From Moniliella sp. 'wahieum' (lineage: Eukaryota > Basidiomycota > Moniliellomycetes > Moniliellales > Moniliellaceae): 64,000 nucleotides of DNA. The notes below the pieces were generated by a model. It was not told where the DNA came from, did not search any database, and saw nothing but the letters and a program-made list of their open reading frames with translations. Both the position numbers and the translations under genes were made by a program. Below are positions 1 through 10,528 of this stretch, one piece after another. Every line of letters starts with the position of its first letter. Position 1 is the stretch's first letter. The stretch spans positions 1 to 64,000 of the forward strand of contig RSEE01000058.1 in NCBI GenBank assembly GCA_003971905.1, read 5' to 3'.

Positions 1-100
1 GGGAGAGAGTTATGCCGAGGCGATAGCTCGCTATAAAATCGTCCGCTCTATGCAGCATATGCCCTCCGTTTTCCCATCCGACGCCCCGTTCAAAAGTTAC

Positions 101-196
101 ACCCACCCACCCTAACCCTCACCCCCTCACCCACCCCACCCTAACCCTCACCCCCCTCACCCACCCCACCCTAACCCTCACCCCCCTCACCCACCA
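101..196. repeat. C-rich minisatellite with CCCTAACCCT cores
   Basis: About three copies of a 29-30-bp unit, each containing CCCTAACCCTC followed by C-runs and CACCCA. The cores start near 110, 139 and 169. CCCTAA is the complement of the TTAGGG telomere repeat common in fungi. The unit is too long and degenerate to be a telomere itself, so it looks like a subtelomeric or interstitial telomere-like minisatellite. Confidence 0.7.
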
Positions 197-730
197 CCAT
201 GCCTGACACACCAAGACCAGGCGTCGCATCACAGTGAGAGTGGTAGGGGTGGATAGCTACAGCCTTGGGCTACTCAAACTAACTCACTCCCGTGGTCTTC
301 CAGTCAAAAGTTGTCTCAACCCTGAATGGGTGGGGTGGGCATGCCCTTGTAACCCTTGTAACCTCATACGCTCCAGGACGATTGAGGTATCTCCTAGGGG
401 CTAGCCCGGTGGCGATGCCCTGGGCTTGACGGGTAATCGGCTGCGGAAAAGTGAAAGTTTGCACATACGTCTAGGCTTGGCGGACAAGGTGGTAAGACTG
501 TGGGGCTAGTAGGTGTTTCGTGGTGGTGCCGTCGTCCGTGGCGTGCGCGTTTGCGTGGGCATTCGTCGGCGCCATCACCATCAGCGTCGCCATCCCCATC
601 GCCATCACCGTCGGGCTCTCCGTCAGGCTCACGTTCCAACGGGCGGGTCGGGGTGGACCCGACGGCGGCCACGTGCTACCGACGCAGACACAACCCCAGC
701 CTCACGCACAGCCATCGAACAAGACCGCTC

Positions 731-770
731 CCAGACCCAGACCCAGACCCAGATCCAGATCCAGATCCAG
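731..770. repeat. CCAGAC/CCAGAT hexamer microsatellite
   Basis: About six to seven tandem hexamers, first CCAGAC-type and then CCAGAT-type, in a low-complexity region with no supported gene. Confidence 0.8.
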
Positions 771-2284
771 AGAGGCTCGGGCGCACGACGCGGAACAAGA
801 CAAAAGGACGTGGGCCGTGCGGGTCCGGAGATAGGTCAAAAGGTTCGCTAACGTTTCCCACCCGGGGGGAGGTGTGTGGCGCGAGGCGCAGGGTGAGGTG
901 GTGCACTCCTCGGGATGCGGCGCGGTTAAGGGTGGTGCTGGGGCGGGGGGCCGTGGTGTCCTGTGTGGGAGAGACGGGGAGGGCGGACGTGCGTGGGTGG
1001 GTCAGGGTGCAGGTGGAGGGATAGGAGAAAGGAGGTGGAGGCGGAGGAAGGGGACAGTTGGGACTGAGGTTGGGACTGGGTCAACGGGGCAGAGAAAAAA
1101 AGAAGGGTGGGATCTGTCAGCTACGCGGGGGATCTAAGTGGCTGTGCACTATAGGGGGGATGTGGGGGGAGGTGTGGGTGGGCAGGAGGGCAAGTAAGCG
1201 AGCGAGGGAGGAATTGATTCTGCGGCCAAAGAGCGAATCGGGGCAGAGAGGGAAGATGGAGGAAACAAGCAAACAACCAAACAAACAACCAATAAACAGA
1301 CAACCCGAAAAGCAAACTGTCAAAGGATGAATGCGTACCATCTCAACCTTCACCACCTTCTTCACAGGTACATCCAAGCTGCCTTCCCACGCCACCGACC
1401 TAATGCGTAGCACACCCACCTCTACCACCACTTCCATCTCCCCACCTTGCACCACTTCCACCACGCTCTCACTCTCGCTCGCACGCCCGCTCTCAGCCTC
1501 GCACTCAGCTTCGACCCCGCCGTCGCTCGAGCTCTTGACTCCAGTACCAGTACGTGCGGGAGGGACCGTCCGGGAGTGGCGATGAGGACGACGCAGGCGC
1601 AGGACCAGATGGGCAATGTCCAGGACGATCCCAGCCCCGCCCGACCCCGACCCCGACCCGGAGCGAGACGCAGCCCAGCCAGATGCAGATCGAGACGGGG
1701 AAAAGAGAACGAATGCGCCGGAGCGGGAGCCAGAGCGGGAGCCGGAACGGGAGGGGGGGTGCGGACGAAGGCGAAGGCTCGTGGTGCGCGGTCGGCGTGG
1801 CTGCATGCGGTGTGCAAGCGCAGGGGCACGGGGATGGGATTGGGATTGAGAGGAGGGTCGGGGGTGGCGAGGCAGCAGGCCGGCGTGGCGCAGGTGGGCG
1901 GTGGAAGTGGAGGTGGAGGTGCGCGGGACAGAGCTGGGCATGGTGGCGGGTACCAAGTTGAGCCAAGCCTGCCAGGTGGTGGTGGTGGTGGTGGTGGTGC
2001 GGATGCCGAGGCGAGGATAATAGGAACAGGTGCTGCCCCAGCGAGCGGCAGTTAGAAGCAAGGTTAAGCCAGTGGGGTAAATCAATACTACGGGTCGGTC
2101 ACGTGGATCTATTCTGGGCTATTCCTGTCTGCCCTCTAGCCTGTCGCACAGCCTGCGGAGTCTAGCTGGCTCTACGGCGTATATGCATCGACCCACAACC
2201 CACATCCACATACACATGCCATGTGTTATCATCCCATGCCATGTCATATGCTAACCTAGGACCCTGCGGGCTTCTCCGCCCTCT

Positions 2285-2999
2285 TCACTCGTCCCACACC
2301 CGACTCGGTCGCATGCCCGTCACGCCCGCTCCCGTCGGCTGGGGCGCAGCAGAGGACGAGGACGAGGTGGACTTCCTCTCGATCGCCTCGCCCTCACCTT
2401 CACCTTCACCTTTAGCTTTAGCATCAGCTTCAGCTTCAGTTTCACCTTTCGCTTCACCGGCAAATTCAGCTTGAGTGTCAGTTTGAGCTTCAGGTTCAGC
2501 GTCAGCCTCGCCCTCGTCCTGCGCTGTGGTGGTGAACAAGCTGGTGAGGGCGTGCCGTTTGGGTTTCTTGGGTGGCAAATAGGGAGATTCTGAGTAGAAA
2601 CAAAATCACACAATAGGTCAGGTTGGTGTACGTGTGCCCACGACCAAGCAGAAGAAACATGAAACACGAAACAAGAAAGAAGAAAGAAGCAAGAAAGAAA
2701 GAAGAACCAAACGTACCACCCGTATCGTGAGCCTTGGAGAAATACACCAACTCAGGTCCTTGGGAAACAATCAGCGGCTTGGCCCGATCGTACACGCCCT
2801 CAATCGATTCCAAACCAATGTAGGACGCGATACTGCTCAAGCGAATCGGATTGAGCGAGGTGTAGGTCTGCCACCCGACCCGCTGCCACGCGAGCGTCTG
2901 CTTCGCCTCATCTTCCGCCTCTGGCTTGGTCGTCGTGGCGAACTGAAGTGTATCCCCGTCCCGCTCGGTCACACGGCCGAGATCAGGATGCTTGTACCA
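2285..2999 (-). CDS. Unassigned two-exon coding segment with an acidic E/A/K-rich tail
   Basis: Reading leftwards, exon 1 (from about 2999 to 2717) encodes WYKHPDLGRVTERDGD, then a segment containing YTSLNPIRLSSIASYIGLE and YDRAKPLIVSQGPELVYF. A 127-nt intron (2590-2716, donor GTACGT, acceptor CTACTCAG) separates it from exon 2. Exon 2 begins ESPYLPPKKPKRHALTSLF and ends in a roughly 60-residue E/A/K/T repeat tail closing with RVWDE and TGA. I do not recognise the family. No ATG is visible at the 5' end. The frame is open back to a stop next to the calcipressin terminator, in a different frame. It may be the 3' part of the calcipressin gene joined through an indel, or a separate gene whose start was lost. 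The conserved-looking core and clean intron make it likely to be coding. Confidence 0.5.
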
Positions 3000-3684
3000 A
3001 GTCGAGGCTTAGACCGGGCATGCCGCCTCCGGGGGTGAGCAGCACGTGCGGGCCGGGCTGCGGGTCAAACGACGGCGGCGGCACAGCCTGGCCAGCGTCG
3101 GGAGGCGCGACATGCTGGTCCGCAAGTGCGGCTTCCTGGTCCGGAAGCTCCAGGGCCGGGGGGGACGAGGAAGGAGGCGCAGCGAGGCGGTTGAGCGCGG
3201 CGACCAGGTCGTCGGCCAGGGTATCTTTGCCGGGGGCCTGTTCGGTGGTGGGGGCCCAGCCGACGGGCGGGCTGCCGGCGGGGAGATGAGGAGGAATTCT
3301 TTTCGGCCGGCGGGACGTGCAGGTGGACATCGTCTTGCAGCGGAGCCCAGACCAGCTCGTCGCCCGGCTGGCCAAAGTAGACGCGGATTGCGTCGGGAGC
3401 GGTGAGGGGCAGACGGTCGAGGCGCGCCTTGGCGCGTGCAGCGTCCTGCGCCGACTCAAACACCACGATCGCCCGGCAGTGCGGGGACAGGGGCACGTAC
3501 CGGCGCAGCGGGCCGTACGCATGCAGCAGGTCCAGCAGCGTGCGGCCCAGCTGCGGCGCAAGGAAAAAGTCGGGCGGGAGACGAGTGAAGATGAGGACGG
3601 AGGAAGCAACTACGGGAGCGACGGGAGCGGCGGCCTGCAAGCAACCGGGTCAGCCAGTTCCAGGCGCGCAAAAGCCGCAGACAT
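2983..3684 (-). CDS. RCN1: Calcipressin (regulator of calcineurin, RCAN family)
   Basis: Calcipressins bind and modulate the phosphatase calcineurin through an RRM-like domain and a Ser/Pro LxxP region. The protein probably starts at ATG 3684 (MSAAFARLELADP). It continues with an RRM-like domain: VLIFTRLPPDFF, LLHAYGPLRRYVPLSPH, AIVVFESAQDAARAKARL, IRVYFGQPGDE. The family signature follows as EKN[FL]LISPP...PPVGW, then KDTLADDLVAALNRLA and a short tail ending LLTPGGGMPGLSLDLVQAS. The signature is split between two frames near 3297: one base is missing in AATTCC, so LLIS appears only after a one-base correction. A second shift lies near 3640, between the start and the RRM. The family call is strong; the exact ends are uncertain. 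Confidence 0.85.
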
Positions 3685-3828
3685 TGTGCTTATTCAACAG
3701 ACAGGCGCATGCGCGCTGTGGGAGCCCCCGGGGGCGTACATTAGGGGGTGGGGGGGGGGAAGGGGGAGGCGGTACAGCGCAAGAACACTAGTAGGGACGG
3801 AAGCGGTGGTCGCGGGGCGGCTCGTTTC

Positions 3829-4501
3829 TTACTTTTCCTGGACCCGCCGTCTCCTGCTCCTCTGCTCCTCCTGCTCCGGCTCGAGCGGGTCGTCGTCGAC
3901 GATGCCGCATGGCCCGCCGGCCATGCAGCCGTTCCGAACGGCCCGAATGCGGCGAGCGGGTTGTCGGCGGCCGCGGCCGGGGCAGGGAGGAGGGTGGCGG
4001 CATAGGAAACGGCGTCAAAGGCGTCTTGGAGTGTCGCGTCCGAGTCGGGGGGGACGGTGACCCACATCTCGGTCAGGGTGCCGGGGCCGTCGTCGTCGTC
4101 GTCGTCGTCGTGCTCCGGGGCATCGTCGAGGTGGAGGTAGAGGGCGGTGGCGGCGGGGGCGGCGAGGGGCGGCGGGAGGGAGCGGGTGAGGGCGTGGAGG
4201 GTGATGCCGCGGTGGGCGACGGTGAAGCCGGGGCCGGTGTCGGGGAGGAAGCTGAGGGCGGCGTCGGTGATCCAGAGCTGGCCGTGGGCGTGGACGGGGG
4301 CGCTGTGGGGGTGCGGGTGGGGCGCGAGAGCGCAGCGCGGGAGGGCGGGGAGGGGGAGAGGCGGAGGTGGGCAGGGGTGCGTGCCAGCGCAGGACGGGCG
4401 GCACGCGCTCCAGCGTGGCAGGCGTGGCACCGGCGCTGTGTGCGGCGGCGGCGGGGAGGGTGGGCGGGGGGGCGTGGAGGAGTGCGAGAGGAGGGGGGCA
4501 T
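3829..4501 (-). CDS. pICln / methylosome subunit (Voldacs domain)
   Basis: pICln proteins are chaperones that load Sm proteins onto the PRMT5 methylosome during snRNP assembly. The domain core reads GQLWITDAALSFLPDTGPGF, TVAHRGITLHALTRS, ALYLHLDD, an Asp run, TLTEMWVTVPPDSDATLQD and AFDAVSYAATLLP. This matches the PH-like Voldacs fold with its acidic insert. The family N-terminus (GATPATLERVPPVLRWHAP) sits in another frame, reached from ATG 4501 after one shift in a C-run. The acidic C-terminus (VDDDPLEPEQEEQRSRRRR, then TAA at 3829) needs another shift near 3945. It is divergent from the GAR-domain gene across 316 bp. Confidence 0.8.
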
Positions 4502-4817
4502 TGTGGGGGGTTAGGGTGTGGTGGGGGGGACGCAGGCTGCGGTGGACGCAGCCGCAGGGGGGCGCTGGCGGGTGCAATTTCAAATTGCAGCGGGTGGCGT
4601 GTTGCCGTGTGGGCAGCCCACGTACAGACAGAGGCATGCGCATGGCTGGGACATGTGATGTGGCCTGGGACATGTGACATGCCGTAGACAGTTGAACGTT
4701 AACTGTAAGGCACGCACTGGCTGACCTCAGCCAACAGCCAGCAGCCCACCCACCATCCTACTAGTTAACCCTGCCCCCCCTGCATCAACCAGCGCTGCCC
4801 TCCACCTGGATCCCACC
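4502..4817. promoter_or_regulatory. Shared divergent promoter of pICln and the GAR-domain gene
   Basis: These 316 bp separate two divergently transcribed genes. They contain two copies of the ACATGTGA word (4648-4681) found in other promoters of the window, and no open frame with domain evidence. C-rich runs precede the rightward start. Confidence 0.55.
4648..4681. promoter_or_regulatory. Paired GGGACATGTGA words
   Basis: Two near-copies of GGGACATGTGA about 20 bp apart, at 4648 and 4667. They match the core of the 19-base word at 22388 and 55223. CACATGTG-like sites resemble bHLH E-boxes (CANNTG); the binding factor is unknown. Confidence 0.45.
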
Positions 4818-7663
4818 ATGGCTGCTGCCCCCGCTCGCTGGGCACCCGAGCCCGCAGCCCCCCGACCCGCTGCATGCGCTCGCCGCCGACTCGAGCGCCT
4901 CCTTCGCCGCCGACTCGGACGCCGACGCCACCCTCAGCCACGCCGCGCCCACCACGCCCCACCCCGCGCCCCCTCGCACGCCCAGCCCACCCCGTCTCTC
5001 GCCCGACCTCTCCCTCGCACACCCACACCACACCCACACCCACACGAGCCCCCCCCCGACCCCCTCAGCACCGCCGCCCGTGCCGTCGATGCCGCCGCCC
5101 TGTTGATCGAGCAGCTGCGCCAGGCCGTCTACACCCTCGAGGAAGAGCGCCATCGCTCCGACGCCGCCCAGGCCCACCCCCCCCTCCCTCTGCGCCCGAG
5201 CCCGACGCCCCCGAGCAGGACACACCCCAGCCAGATGCCCCCCGGCCCCACCACCGGCGCAGCCCACGCTCGACACGCTCATGATCGAGTTGGATGCCAA
5301 GTTGGAGCATACCAACCGCGCCTTTATGCTGCTCGACACGGCGCTCGACGCGCTGCCCGAGGATGAGCCGCTTCTTCGTCCCACAAGCACGGCCTGACGC
5401 TGCACACCGTACCCAGCAGTTCCTCGCTTGCCTCCCTCACCAGCGCAACCAGCTTTGACGACGAACTCTGGGCGGCCGGAGACATGTCGAGCGATGCGGC
5501 GCTGACGCTTGCCGCCGACACGGCCCGCGCGGCTCGGGTTCGGCACGCGCAGCCGCCGCGCGGACCGGGCTGGTGGCTTGGGCCAAACCTGGTCTCAGCT
5601 CCAAGACGAGGTGGAAATGGTTCGGCGCGAGCTGGTGGACGATAAGCAGCAGCGTGCCTTTTCCGGCGTGGTGGCGCATGCGCACGAGCTGATGGACAGT
5701 TTGGCACGCGCGTTGGATGCGCAGGATGCCGTGGTGCGCGACTGGCCGTCGGTCGAGGCGGCCTGTCTCAGCGCGCTGGCCGGCACTCGGACCCGGACCC
5801 GGACGACTCGGGCCACACGCTTCTCGACCTCGACACGGCCTTGTCGCGAACCGAGACGTACGGCTGGATCTGGCCTCGGTGGGCCGCAAAACGGACGTGA
5901 AGCTTTCGTACTGTGCCCAGCGTCCAGCGCGCGTTTTCCGGATTGGCTGCGATGCTCCACAGCCGCAACACATCCCATGGCGGTGCGGAGCGCATGCGCC
6001 TTGCCGCGGTCGAACGCTGGGAGAAGCTGACGCAACGCACTGCCACCTCGGCCCGGGAACGTCGGGAGAGTAGCGCATGCGCATCGAGCCGTGGTGCGCA
6101 AACTGGCTGCTGCCGCATCGGCGGATCCGGAACGCGACGCTGCCTTGGCAGCTGCTGCCGCTGCTGCTGCCGACGCAAGCGCCGACCTTTCCAATAGCTT
6201 TAGCTCGATCGGCGACCTTAGTTCGTCCGGTACCATCGTCTTCCCACTACCTCTTCTTCGCCCACCGAGTCGAGAGGCACACCGGACGCAGCCAGTTCCA
6301 CGCCCCGCCGTAGGGAACGGCGGCTGCCTTCTGGTTCACGTCGGGTCTGGCCCGAACGGCCGGTCGGATCGCAGTCTTCTTCCTCTCCCCGGGCGAGGAG
6401 AGAAACGGCCCGGTCCGGAGGTGAACACGCCCAGCTCCCTTGGTCCGCGCCGTCCGCCTAGGGACCCAAGACGGGTCAGTGACGCCTCGTCGTCGGCCCC
6501 CCCTAAACCCCCCCGTGGGATAGAGAAGCGCTCGCCGCCCGCTGGAGTACGCAGCCTGGGGCGTAGCGCGCCGCGCGCGCACCTGCCCCGCTCGCACGAC
6601 TCGGTGGTCAATTTGGCGCGCGCACTGGACCGTCTCGCGCTCGATCCCCGAGAGGATGCCTCTAGCTCTCCCGCTGCGTTGGCCGCCGGACGGGGCGCGC
6701 TGGGTCTATCTCTCACGCGGTCGATCTATGACGATGCGCCGCCCAGGCGCACTCGGTGCCGGTGCGTGGAGCCAGTCCTGTGTCTTCCACCAGTGGCGAG
6801 ACAGCTACCACGGCCACCACGGCGCCCAGTGTCGGGGCGCGTCCGCCGAGCCGCGGGGGCAAACGATTGTCTCGCATTCCACGGCTCTCCTCCAGCCTCG
6901 CGCTGGGCAGCCCTTCTCGGCCCGGCTCGGCGCGGCCTCCGTCGGCGCTCAGTTCACATGGGATGGAAGGTACGCCGCCGGTGGGCAGTTTGCACCTTGC
7001 GCGTTCGCCCAGTTCGCTCGGGGCGTCATCGCACACACCACGTACGCCACGTTCGCGCGGCCCACCACCGTCGTCGCGCAGCGCCAGGCCGCACTCCGTC
7101 CGAGGCGGCCCGCGCACCGTGGCGCAAACCCCCGACCCAGTGATTGCTCAACGCGCCCAACGTCTTTCTGCGTTTTACCGGGCGTGCGTCGTCTTGCGCC
7201 CAGTCCTGGGCCAGGGAGCCGGCCAGCTGCAGCCAGTGGCGCACGGGGCGAACGTAGTGCGCAACCCGTGTCGCCCCCCGGCCGGCCGAGCAGTACGCGG
7301 CCCAGTTCGCGCATGCGCCCCGCGTCGCGCATGGACGAGACAACCTACGGCGAAGGTGGGGGGGGAGCTACGTGCCGAACGCGCTGGACGATCTGGATGT
7401 GGCAGTCGGGGGTTGCGAATGCGGTCGGGGTGGCGATCGCGCGTCTGGAGCCGCCTTTGGGACGCGGACAGCGCCTGGTCCTGGGACCAGGCAAGGAGGC
7501 GCATGCGCGCTATGCGCTGGGCGGGCGGCCGGTCATGTGCAAGATCCTCGAGTTGCATCGCCCGGGCGCGGCGTCAGGACCAAGAACGACGCGCAAGACC
7601 ATGGTCCGCGCCGAGGGGTTCTGGCAAGACCTCGAGACGTGGCTTCTGACGCGGCTCGAGTGA
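4818..7663 (+). CDS. GAR (GAS2-related) domain protein, coiled-coil, likely microtubule-associated
   Basis: The C-terminus carries a clear GAR domain: YVPNALDDLDVAVGG, then VANAVGVAIARLEPPLG, PVMCKILELHR and MVRAEGFWQDLETWLLTRL before TGA. GAR domains bind microtubules in GAS2/spectraplakin proteins and occur in fungal proteins related to spindle-positioning factors. The N-terminal half has coiled-coil or helical blocks: AALLIEQLRQAVYTLEEER, TLDTLMIELDAKLEH, WSQLQDEVEMVRRELVDDKQ, HELMDSLARALDAQDAVV and MRLAAVERWEKLTQR. A long Ser/Arg/Pro-rich linker follows. ATG 4818 has context CACCATGG. The reading frame changes many times along about 2.8 kb, so the roughly 930-residue product has to be pieced together from all three frames. 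A Kar9-like role is an inference from architecture only. Confidence 0.75.
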
Positions 7664-8590
7664 TGCATGATGTTGCTCCGGAGACGGGTGCGACAGGAGG
7701 AAGAGGAACAAGTGTACCAGCTGCGCTGGATCGTGTTTGCTTCCTCTGTCCGTATGTCGTGTCTACCGTGCTCATCTTTTGTCTGCCTGCCTGGCCAGCG
7801 ATGGGCCGGGTGCGGGTATCTACCACGTCTCGGTGGCCTCTTTCTGTTCTCGCCTTTCCGGTCTTTTGATGACGATGGCCCCAGGGCGATCTACATGCTG
7901 TACACACCAAAAAGAGACGCGTATGTTGTTGGCGGTGCGTGTGGGATGGTGGAGTTGATGTAGCGTGTATAGCTGTAGCTGTTCGCTGTGCATAGCAAGG
8001 CTGAAAGCCGATATCTGAGGTCTGACGAGGGCGATGAAGGTGAGATGAGGAGCATCGTTGTACCAATGAAGGAAAGCACATGATTGACTGGGGCTTGCTC
8101 CCCCCGAGAATGGCAAGACCACGCCATCGTTAGCCTTCGGACAGGATCGCCTGCACTTGATAAGGGCCTGCCCACATGCATGGCTGCTGCGTACTGACTA
8201 TTGATGGGGGCAGAGAGAGTGAGATAGCTGGTGATCGATAGTGCGACACACTGGCGCCATGCCGCGTGCAGATCACATGGTCGATCATGCCGCGCTGCCT
8301 GGCATTGCACCGCGGAGGGCACTGGCCCACTGTGCTGGGCAGCCAGCAGCGAGCTGGTGAGCGCCGAAAGCTACCGTCTAACGCGCTGCATATGGACACG
8401 CATCTGACTAGTGAGTGGGATGCTACGCCACTCGCCTGCCCGGCCCAATCAGCATACGGCCTTGAAAACCAAGAGCAGGTCCTCGCGCTCGCTGCTGCTT
8501 TTGCACGTTCGCGCCCCCACTCCCACCACCCCACCTCCTCTCCGTCTGTCCTACCCCTTCGCCATCCCCCCCCACACGCTCACTACCCGC
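7664..8590. other. Intergenic, nothing recognised
   Basis: This lies between the GAR-domain gene and PNGase A. Only short frames without domain evidence are present. The last 100 bp before 8591 are C/T-rich, as expected of a fungal promoter. Confidence 0.6.
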
Positions 8591-10528
8591 ATGCGCACCC
8601 TCCTTTGTCTCGCCGCCGCTGCGTGGGCGGTGCTCCATGCCCATGCCCACGCCCACGCCCACGCCCACGCCCACACCCACACCCACGCCTCCCCCTTCCG
8701 CCGCGGCCATCACCCAACGCTCTCTCCCCGCGAACCCAGCCACGGCAAGATCCGTGGGTTCGAGCTCAACACGCCCCCGCCGCTGGATGCTGGCCAAGTG
8801 GGCTTGTTCCGCCAGTGTCGGCATCAGCTGCTGTACAATTCGTTTGGTCTCAATTCGAGCCAGCTCAAGACGGGAGCGTGGAGCCCGGAGCTGGTCAGCG
8901 ACTGTGGCCACCCCTCCACTGGCGTGGAATTGAACTGGAATTGTCCGGTACCAGTGCGTCTTTTCCCACCCCTGTGTTGTCCTCGGTAGCAGGGCACTGA
9001 CCTGAGGGCGCGAGCCATGCCTATCCAGGTTCCGGAACACAGTACGACCGTCTTGCCTCGATCTACCTTGATGGGGTAGAGCTTTGGCGGCACGACAATC
9101 CCGAGCCCACAAAGGCTGGCGTGGTCTGGAACACACGCAAGGATGTGAGCAAGTACTACCATTTGATTGCCAAAAAGGAGAAGCGGGAGGTCGTCTTGTC
9201 CTTCCCCAACTATGTCAAACAACATTGACAATGGGTTGCTCAATGTGACGCTGGATATTGTGGTTCATGTGCCGCGCAACCCGGAGGGGTACACGGGCCC
9301 CAGTCCGCTTGCCCATCGCACGGCGCAGCACATTGTGCCCATCTCCTACAACATTACCGACAACGACTCCAAGTTTTCCGTCGGGGGCGACGGCAACCCA
9401 CCTTCTGGCAACACCACATCTCCCTTCCCCGCCACACGCGCGCGGCCGTGGTGGAGATTTATGCGTCGGGGACGAACGAAGAAGAGTTTGGTACACATCG
9501 GTCAGTGACGATCTGTATACCTCTCTTCCTGCCAGCACAGTTCAGAATTTGGGGCTGTACCCTCATGGGCCGGTGCGGGAGGTGCAGGTGCGGGTGGACA
9601 ATCGGTTGGCAGGGTTGCCCAGCCGATGGCAGTCATTTACTGGCGGCATCTGCCCTGGCATGTGGAGGCCCATGGTCTCTTTTGGAACGTTCAACCAGCC
9701 TACCTATACACTCGATCTGACTCCCTTTGTGCCCATCCTGGCCGACGGCCACCCGCACAACGTATCTCTCACAGTGGTGTCTGCCGAGAAGAACGGGACG
9801 ATTGATGCGTCGTGGTTCGTCAGTGGCAACATCCAAGCCACCCTCGACCCGTCTGGCCAGCCTACCACGGGGCACATTGTGCATTACGAGGCGGAGGAGC
9901 TGCCGTACGGTTCGCTGACGAGCCACTACCGCCATACGGGAAACAACTCGTTTGAGGACATCATCCAGAGCCAGCAGCCGCGCACGCTCAAGATCGAAGC
10001 GGTGGTCAAGACGGGTTCGGATGCGCAGGGAAAACGGATCCGATGGGAGCAGACGGCTACCACCTTTGCCAACAATACGGTCACCGACAATGGCAATGCC
10101 CAAATCAATGTGGTCAACTCGCAGGGCCATGCGCATTCCTCCCATGGCGGCCAGCCCTTCCTGTCGTACCGCTGGGACCTGCCCTTGCACGTGACCACGT
10201 TCAGCACGGAAACCAGCTTGACAACGAGCGTGCACAAGGGGTACGATACCCACCTCGTCTCCCACGACCATCGTCTCGGTCTGCCGGCCTGGACGCACAT
10301 TCGCACGCGCCAACTCTCCCGGGCGGGTACGGGATCAACGCGCAACAGGAGCTCACTTCGGTCTATGGCAATGCGAGCCAACACTATGCTTACTCGGATG
10401 CCAATCGCAACACGTTTGATCGCACCACGCATGTCTGGGACGTGAATGCCACCACGTCGGTCACGCACGACCGCGTGGGCGGATCGCTGGCGGTGTATGC
10501 GGCGGAGATTGAGCCTCCGTCGGCGTGA
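8591..10528 (+). CDS. Secreted peptide:N-glycosidase A-like protein (PNGase A family)
   Basis: PNGase A cleaves the glycosylamine bond of N-glycans on secreted glycopeptides. ATG 8591 opens a signal peptide (MRTLLCLAAAAWAVLHA) followed directly by a His-Ala/His-Thr repeat and FRRG. Family blocks follow: GVELNWNC; QYDRLASIYLDGVELWR; VVWNTRKDVSKYYHLIAK; GLLNVTLDIVVHVP; AVVEIYASGTNEEEF; GPVREVQVRVDNRLAGLP; FTGGICPGMWRPMVSFGTF; TYTLDLTPFVPILADGHPH. The C-terminus has GYGINAQQELTSVYGNA and FDRTTHVWDVNATT before TGA. Probable introns lie near 8955-9028 (donor GTGCGT) and 9489-9538 (donor GTACAC, acceptor CAGCACAG). Indels near 9213, 9430 and 10270 move the frame. Many NxT/S sequons fit a secreted protein. 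Confidence 0.88.

Larger units (their letters stand above)
1..2284. other. Low-complexity, possibly subtelomeric region without a convincing gene
   Basis: The stretch holds a C-rich minisatellite (101-196), CCAGAC/CCAGAT repeats (731-770), a GGT run (1976-1999) and long GC-rich low-complexity tracts. A minus-strand open frame at about 1117-2085 encodes Ser/Arg/Pro-rich sequence. It has a Glu/Val-rich patch and a GTACCT donor-like site near 1368, but no recognisable domain. I do not call a gene here. The CCCTAA orientation at the left edge would fit proximity to a left telomere. Confidence 0.5.

Noticed and set aside
1117-2085. Long minus-strand open frame of 322 codons
   Set aside because: Ser/Arg/Gly low-complexity translation with equally long frames on both strands. 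GC-rich repeat DNA explains it.
8634-8690. CRISPR-like or structural repeat in CCCACG units
   Set aside because: It is the in-frame His-Ala codon repeat of the PNGase A leader.
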